A stretch of DNA of 46,924 nt, taken from the NCBI GenBank assembly GCA_002633005.1, contig NMRA01000076.1, forward strand, positions 508,590 to 555,513, read 5' to 3'. The position numbers and the translations under genes were made by a program. Below the pieces are notes generated by a model. It did no database searches, was not told the origin of the DNA, and saw only the letters and a program-made list of their open reading frames with translations. This stretch comes from Phoronis australis (Eukaryota; Phoronida; Phoronidae). Positions 41,785-46,924 of the stretch are shown here, one piece after another (positions within the stretch are counted from its first letter, which is position 1; the number at the start of each line of letters is the position of its first letter).

Positions 41785-44600
41785 GAAGCCGGGGATGTAC
41801 TAATATAAATCCCGCCCATGAGATCTTATGCAGTGACGAATAAAAGGAATTCAGCTCCTCACATGCAGAAACTTCCTTCCGCGTATACGCGTATGCTACT
41901 TGATGTGAAGTCGCGCCAATAAGCGTAGTAAAGCGTGTGCGTTTACATGCAAAACACTTAAACACAAAACAAGGAACAAGTTTCTAAAATAGATGTGAAT
42001 GCAGTTGGACTTTTCCTCTACAGAACGATAGGCGTGTATTCGTTTTTTTCAATTAAAACTTACTGAGGGGCTTGAATAAAGTGTAATTATTCATTGACTT
42101 TTTAAAAACTTCATTTTTTGCATTGTTGTCTATGCCTACTACAAATCTGTAGAAAAGACTGGAAATCACCGAAATAGTTGCTTCGTTGCAGCCACCTAGA
42201 GAGGCACCTTTGGCAAAATTGTGAAATTTACCTCTATAATTAAATCAATAATTAAAATCTTTTTTTAAATGGATTGATTTCGTTGCACGATGTCAGTTTC
42301 ATGTTCCAAATGCATTAATTAGAGTTCTCGGTTTTCTAGTTTTAGTTGTTACGTCGGTATATGCCAACGCTTTTTTGTCTGGATTTTGAGTGCCTCACAG
42401 TTTAGCGTTTGGCTTCTACACAAAAGTTATAACCGTATTACGTTATTTTTTCAGGATCTATTTTGATGCGCTTCGTGTTTTCTATGGAACAAGAATAAAA
42501 AATCAGGGGGTCACCTACTTAATGTTCGAGCTATTTTTAGTTCAAACAGAGTTACATAATAATGGGCAATTTGACCCCACTACATTTGACTAGATGGGGT
42601 TTAGGCCAAAAAGCATAGCTGGTTTGGGTTTTTTGGACAACGAGTCGGTGGTGCGGTACTTTTTTAGTTGCTCACTTTCTCAGAGGAAATTCAGCGGAGA
42701 CTAGAAAAAGATGCGGGATTTGCTTGTCATTCTTTATTCAAATGTAGTCAATTTCGAATAGCACGGCGCTCAATAGCGGCAGTGGTGCCAGGGCTCGAGA
42801 AGTCCTAAAATGTCCTTTAAAACAGATTTCGTCAACAAAAAGATTCTGTTGCCTTCGGTATAATGTTTGATGAATAGCATTTGGAGCCAATGCCGTGTCG
42901 TCCCGAGAAGACCGCCCAGGAAGTACGAGACTTGATTGTAACGCAGACGATCCGTGGCCATGCGATACTACACTGCTACTTAGCTGTCGTGAAGAAAGTT
43001 TTGAACTGCGTGCACTTTCAAGCCATCACGTGGTGCAGTCAGGGTGCCAATGTACCCAGTGCACTGATTATTTAAAATGATAGTAAAAAATGCGGCTGTC
43101 TCAGATATGCCTGCTAGTGCGTATTGTCCGTATTTCTTACAAATTATCGTACGGAATGCTCTGAATTTTTTATTGAAAAATGCTAATTAATCAGCTTAGT
43201 CTAAGTTCAATATTTAATTTTGTTTTCTTATGCCAAAATTCTCTTTCGTATAATTTACTAGCCTCGCAATATTTAACGGACTCGTAATCGCCTGGCAATG
43301 TTTCTCAGTTAATATTGGTACTTTGCTTCGTAAGCCAATCACAACTTTAACGTTGCTCTCTGACAAAGCGAGTCGGAAAATGGTATTTACACAATGACGA
43401 GACGCCGCCATGCCTGGTCGCACCTTTGGAACTAAATTTCCAACTGAAAGCCGAGAGTTTGTTCTCAAAACTGTGGCGAAAGACGGATTTGCAGAAAGGA
43501 ATGAAATTCTGTGACAGAACAAGTTCTTGGTATGCGTTGTTTCTAGCAACGTGACAACAGAAGCCGTTTGTAGGATGCGACGTGTCACCAGTTCGGACGC
43601 AACAAATCGCCCTTAAGGCTAGTCTCAGATAGACTGTTTTATATATCTGAGCTCTAGTTGACTAACGAAAGTCGAATTAGACCATACTTTTTTAATCTGC
43701 ATCAAAGTTTTCATATAGCGTAAGGACTGTCTTGTATTTTGTTACCAAAAAGATTAAAAAACGCATCGGAAATCGTCGATTTTATTGGGGTAGACAGACA
43801 ACGAAAATAGAAAATAGCGTGAAAAATTAGGCCAGTCACGAGACACGATCACGTCCATGAGTACATGAAAATGATGACCCCAACTCACCTAGTTACCGAG
43901 TCGTGAAGTTTTGATCACGTGACAAGCTTAAAGTACAATCGTGCACTTGCAAATATTGCGGCGTTTTGATTTTTGAGCCGCCGTGATGGTGATAATTTTT
44001 AAACGGTTGGTAGTCAGTACGTGGCTCAACCAAGCTTTTTGGACTTTTTACAAGCAATTACGCATCGCATGGCAAATCATGGCGTTTTAAACTCTGACTA
44101 CGTGCTTTTATGCAGCTTTTCAAAAAGATAACACGAGTCCTTAGCTGAAATGGATAGTTTTTTGGCGACATGTCAACCAAGCTAATAATTCCAGTCAATC
44201 AGATAAACGATAGATTGATATTTTATTTCTGTTCCAAGGACATTGTCGTTTCAGTTTACGGTCGAAAGAGTTATTACTATTGGATGGGATACACATAGAC
44301 TTTTTGAAGTTTTTGCTTTGATCAAAGCTATAAAACAATAAAACTTGTTTTTGAAATTTTATTACAAATCCTCGCTGATGTCAACCATTCATTTGCTCAT
44401 AATATCAAGGCCGATGACTTTCCACATAAAACGCTTAGAACACTGTTATTTTTCAAAGTGCGATTTAGCTCGTCATCACAGCGTTAAATGCGAACGCGAA
44501 GGCTCACGCTTTAAATCGTGCTGGGGCGGATTTCAAAAAATTGCTTTTGTCGCCTAAAATGTCACTTTATGTGAATTAACAGTTTAACGTAAAACTGTGA
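41785..44600. other. No gene recognised
   Basis: Short open stretches only. The longest, minus strand 43214-43588, has no ATG until well inside and overlaps a short ATG frame on the other strand (43411, GCCGCCATGCC context) of 34 codons. None shows a domain. Confidence 0.4.
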
Positions 44601-45472
44601 ATGGGGGTGGCAGCGTTACCCTCCATCGACACCAACCGATACACTTCGAGAACTGAGAAATACAAATATTTGGGCGTCATGATTGATAATAATTTATCAT
44701 GGGACGAACATGACGAGTATGTGTACAAGAAAATTTCTCAGATGATTGGGTTTTGTCGATCAGGCTACTCTTCAGACTCTGTACAAGAGTCTAATTGTAA
44801 CAGACTCTGATTACTGTGATGCTGAGTGAGGTAATTGTGCGTCATACCTTCAAGATAGACTTAAAAAACAATGAAACAAGGCTGGGAGGCTGATACTCAA
44901 GTATAGTGGCCTTTATAATGACTTTCCTGTTTCTGACCTCCTCGATACACATTTTTGGTGCAGCCTGGTTAGAAGGCGTGTCTTTCATTAAACTTTATGG
45001 TGTACAAAGCCATACATAGCCTCACACATAATTACGGTACCTCACTACTAAATTCAAAGCTGTCAGAGAGTCTCACAATTACAATCCTAGAGCCAGTGTT
45101 TCTGGCTGCCTGGTACCAGATAAACCTAAAAACAACTGCGGCAAAAGAACTTTTCCCTACAGAGGTGCCGTCGCGAACGCGCTCAATGTCCACGTCTTCA
45201 AACAGAAATACTGGGACTTTGTGCGTGGTTCAGGGCTGTACGCCTCAGCTCATTATCATTGTATTCTATTTTTTCTTATTTATTCACCTAACTGTATATG
45301 TCAAATAATTTTTATACTAATTTATTTTATTTATTAGTCTTTTCAATCAAATTGTACATAGCTCTCTGTAATTTACTTCATGTAATTATTTCCTACTGGG
45401 CCCACTTGAAAATCAGTGTATTCACTGAAGGGTTCACCCAGTCTTTTAAAGAAGTTTAAATAAATAAATAAC
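44601..45472 (+). mobile_element. 5'-truncated non-LTR retrotransposon (CR1/jockey-like), 3' end
   Basis: The reverse-transcriptase C-terminal motif KYKYLGVMIDNNLSWDEH opens the fragment. In other frames follow SYLQDRLKK, AGRLILKYSGLYNDFPVSD, MVYKAIHSL and FPYRGAVANALN, the usual post-RT order of CR1/jockey-group LINEs. At least four frameshifts or stops separate them. The copy ends in a (TAAA)n tail at 45455-45472. It is dead and strongly 5'-truncated. Confidence 0.85.
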
Positions 45473-45771
45473 ACCTCTGGACACCAAAACAGTTTCAAAT
45501 TAAATCAAATTACGTGGAAGTAATTTTTCCCCACTATAATTTATGCTATGAAATATCTTATCGGTATAAATAAGCTTGTCGACGAACATAAGTGCAGTGC
45601 GAACAAATTAATAGTGCTCCCACCTTGGTCTGTTTCAACCGATCAGACATCCGCTGAAGCTTGGCTCGTTTTGATAATGCAGCTCGACATGGCCGAGTTT
45701 GAGTAAAATATGACAACACATGCGGTCATCTGCGCTACTTTATATAACTATTTATTCGGCAGTCTGTCTCA

Positions 45772-45915
45772 TGCCCTTGATAATGAGTGTACTGCTCGAA
45801 ACGTGGGAAATATTTTAATATATTTTATTACCGACGCTCGTCGTTTCACTGTATACTACTTTACTCTTCTTAATTAACCTTCGGTAACTGCACGGCATTC
45901 CAACACCTATTTTAT
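45772..45915 (+). mobile_element. Penelope-like tail repeat, second copy
   Basis: GCCCTTGATAATGAGTGTAC, TGCTCGAAACGTGGGAAATA and the TTTTAATATATTTTA tract are followed by CGACGCTCGTCGTTT and CACGGCATTCCAACA, in the same order as 17788-17916. Only one arm is present here. Confidence 0.65.
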
Positions 45916-46924
45916 TTATTTACAACGACACATATTTGAGAGTCTGTTGCCGTTCTATTCTAGCAAAGAACTTGGCCACATTGGGTAAATATGCTAGGCG
46001 TGGTCCATAATCCATTGGCGCGTTTGTCAAATTTTTCTCTTAGTTGGTGAGTTTAGGTCTCAAAATGACTGGGGTACATACCAGAGTCAACGACGGACAC
46101 TGCTTAGATTTTCTGGCCCGTCAAGTGCCACCTTTTGTATCCATTCTGAGCGGCACTGGTCCAGTCGTCGTGGTGTACTATACTACCGTTGAATTNNNCC
46201 CCCCCCCCCCCCGTTTCAGCGTTATTGTTTGTAAACATCAAGTAAATCCTTGTGTAATACTGTTTGAGCTAAAATAGACTGACCTATTAGTTTTTCTTAT
46301 TTCATAGAAAACACGATGGTCATCGAAATAAAACACAAGAGAAATATCTAACATCATAACTTTTTGTGTAGTAGTCGGAGGGCTATAATTTGAAGTACTC
46401 ACAATCTAGAAAAAAATTATAGTTTATCATCGCAAGAAAATCGGAAAATTAATTAAAGCCGCTATAACATAAAAGTGACATCGTGCAATGAAATGAATTC
46501 GTTTTAAAAATATTTGATTCATTAATTTAGTTAGAGCTAACTTTTCAGTAACTCATCTAAATTTCACATTTTGTCAGAGGTACCTCCGTTTAGAGGGGTT
46601 GTATCGGAAAAAGAAATTTGTTGACCTCCACATTTTTTGCACATTTGTAGTAGTCAAAGACCAAAGTACAAAATATGAAAATTCAACGCCAATTTCCATT
46701 TATGATTCAAAACTGTACCGCCAACCGGTTAGCCAGTACTAATCGGCCAATTTTTTGACAAGTAAATGACCAAAATCCGATTGTTATCTGCCACATAAGT
46801 GGTAAACATACAAGACGTACTTTAGCCGAACAACGCTGCCGCTTCATGCTGATCGCGTTTACTTCCGTTCGGGTTTTCAGCATACCTGTTACGTTTCAAT
46901 TTAGTTAAAAGCTTCACAATACCT
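45916..46924. other. Right flank; assembly gap, no gene recognised
   Basis: Three undetermined bases followed by a poly-C run lie at 46196-46212, marking a sequencing or assembly weak point. The rest is AT-rich, with no exon recognised. Confidence 0.5.

Noticed and set aside
43214-43588. 124-residue frame on the minus strand
   Set aside because: It opens with GTG (no ATG until well inside), has no domain or splice support, and overlaps a competing short frame.
45600-45720. Minus-strand stretch reading KRAKLQRMSDRLKQTK
   Set aside because: Protein-like, but only about 55 codons are open, the donor is weak and no acceptor is visible; no family recognised.

Overview
This window is eukaryotic, from an invertebrate metazoan that is probably marine. 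Three genes are split into short exons with consensus GT/AG junctions and matching phases, the base composition is AT-rich, and the introns and flanks are full of tRNA-derived SINEs, inverted-repeat DNA elements, LINE remnants and THAP-domain fragments. Nothing is prokaryotic. I cannot name the species from sequence alone. All three genes were assembled by eye: each junction was checked for frame, and the joined protein was compared with the remembered vertebrate family.

Layout. (1) 1010-12451, minus strand: first five coding exons of TMEM65, an inner-mitochondrial-membrane protein; the 3' exons lie beyond the left edge. (2) 12452-12738: a 287-bp interval between two divergent start codons, very likely a shared promoter. 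(3) 12739-19965, plus strand: a complete eight-exon PPT1 (lysosomal palmitoyl-protein thioesterase 1, 308 codons plus stop), with the whole catalytic triad. Its first intron holds a tandem array of SINE-bearing 391-bp units. (4) 19966-25887: repeat-rich space between convergent genes, with candidate PPT1 poly(A) signals. (5) 25888-34395, minus strand: a PH-domain gene closest to PLEKHJ1/sesquipedalian. It has seven supported coding exons with a basic and proline-rich tail unlike the short vertebrate protein; its last exon is unresolved. (6) 34400-46924: no confident cellular gene. This part holds duplications, a 1-kb inverted-repeat DNA element, a decayed LINE 3' end and a Penelope-like tail.

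Mobile DNA dominates. The clearest case is a 1.42-kb element (32601-34022) with about 145-bp terminal inverted repeats around a frameshifted THAP-domain gene, inserted into a SINE copy. A second THAP fragment lies 1.6 kb to its left, in intron 2 of the PH gene. There are also two TTAA-flanked MITE families, a TA-flanked 1.42-kb element with a 159-bp relative, a 62-bp-arm perfect-type hairpin abutting a 19-bp minisatellite, and a recent 32-bp satellite.

The three genes do not form a pathway; PPT1 (lysosome) and TMEM65 (mitochondrion) are linked only by their shared upstream interval. I saw no convincing new multi-gene system. The most informative signals are the divergent promoter, the duplicated splice acceptor of PPT1 exon 8, and the THAP-bearing elements.
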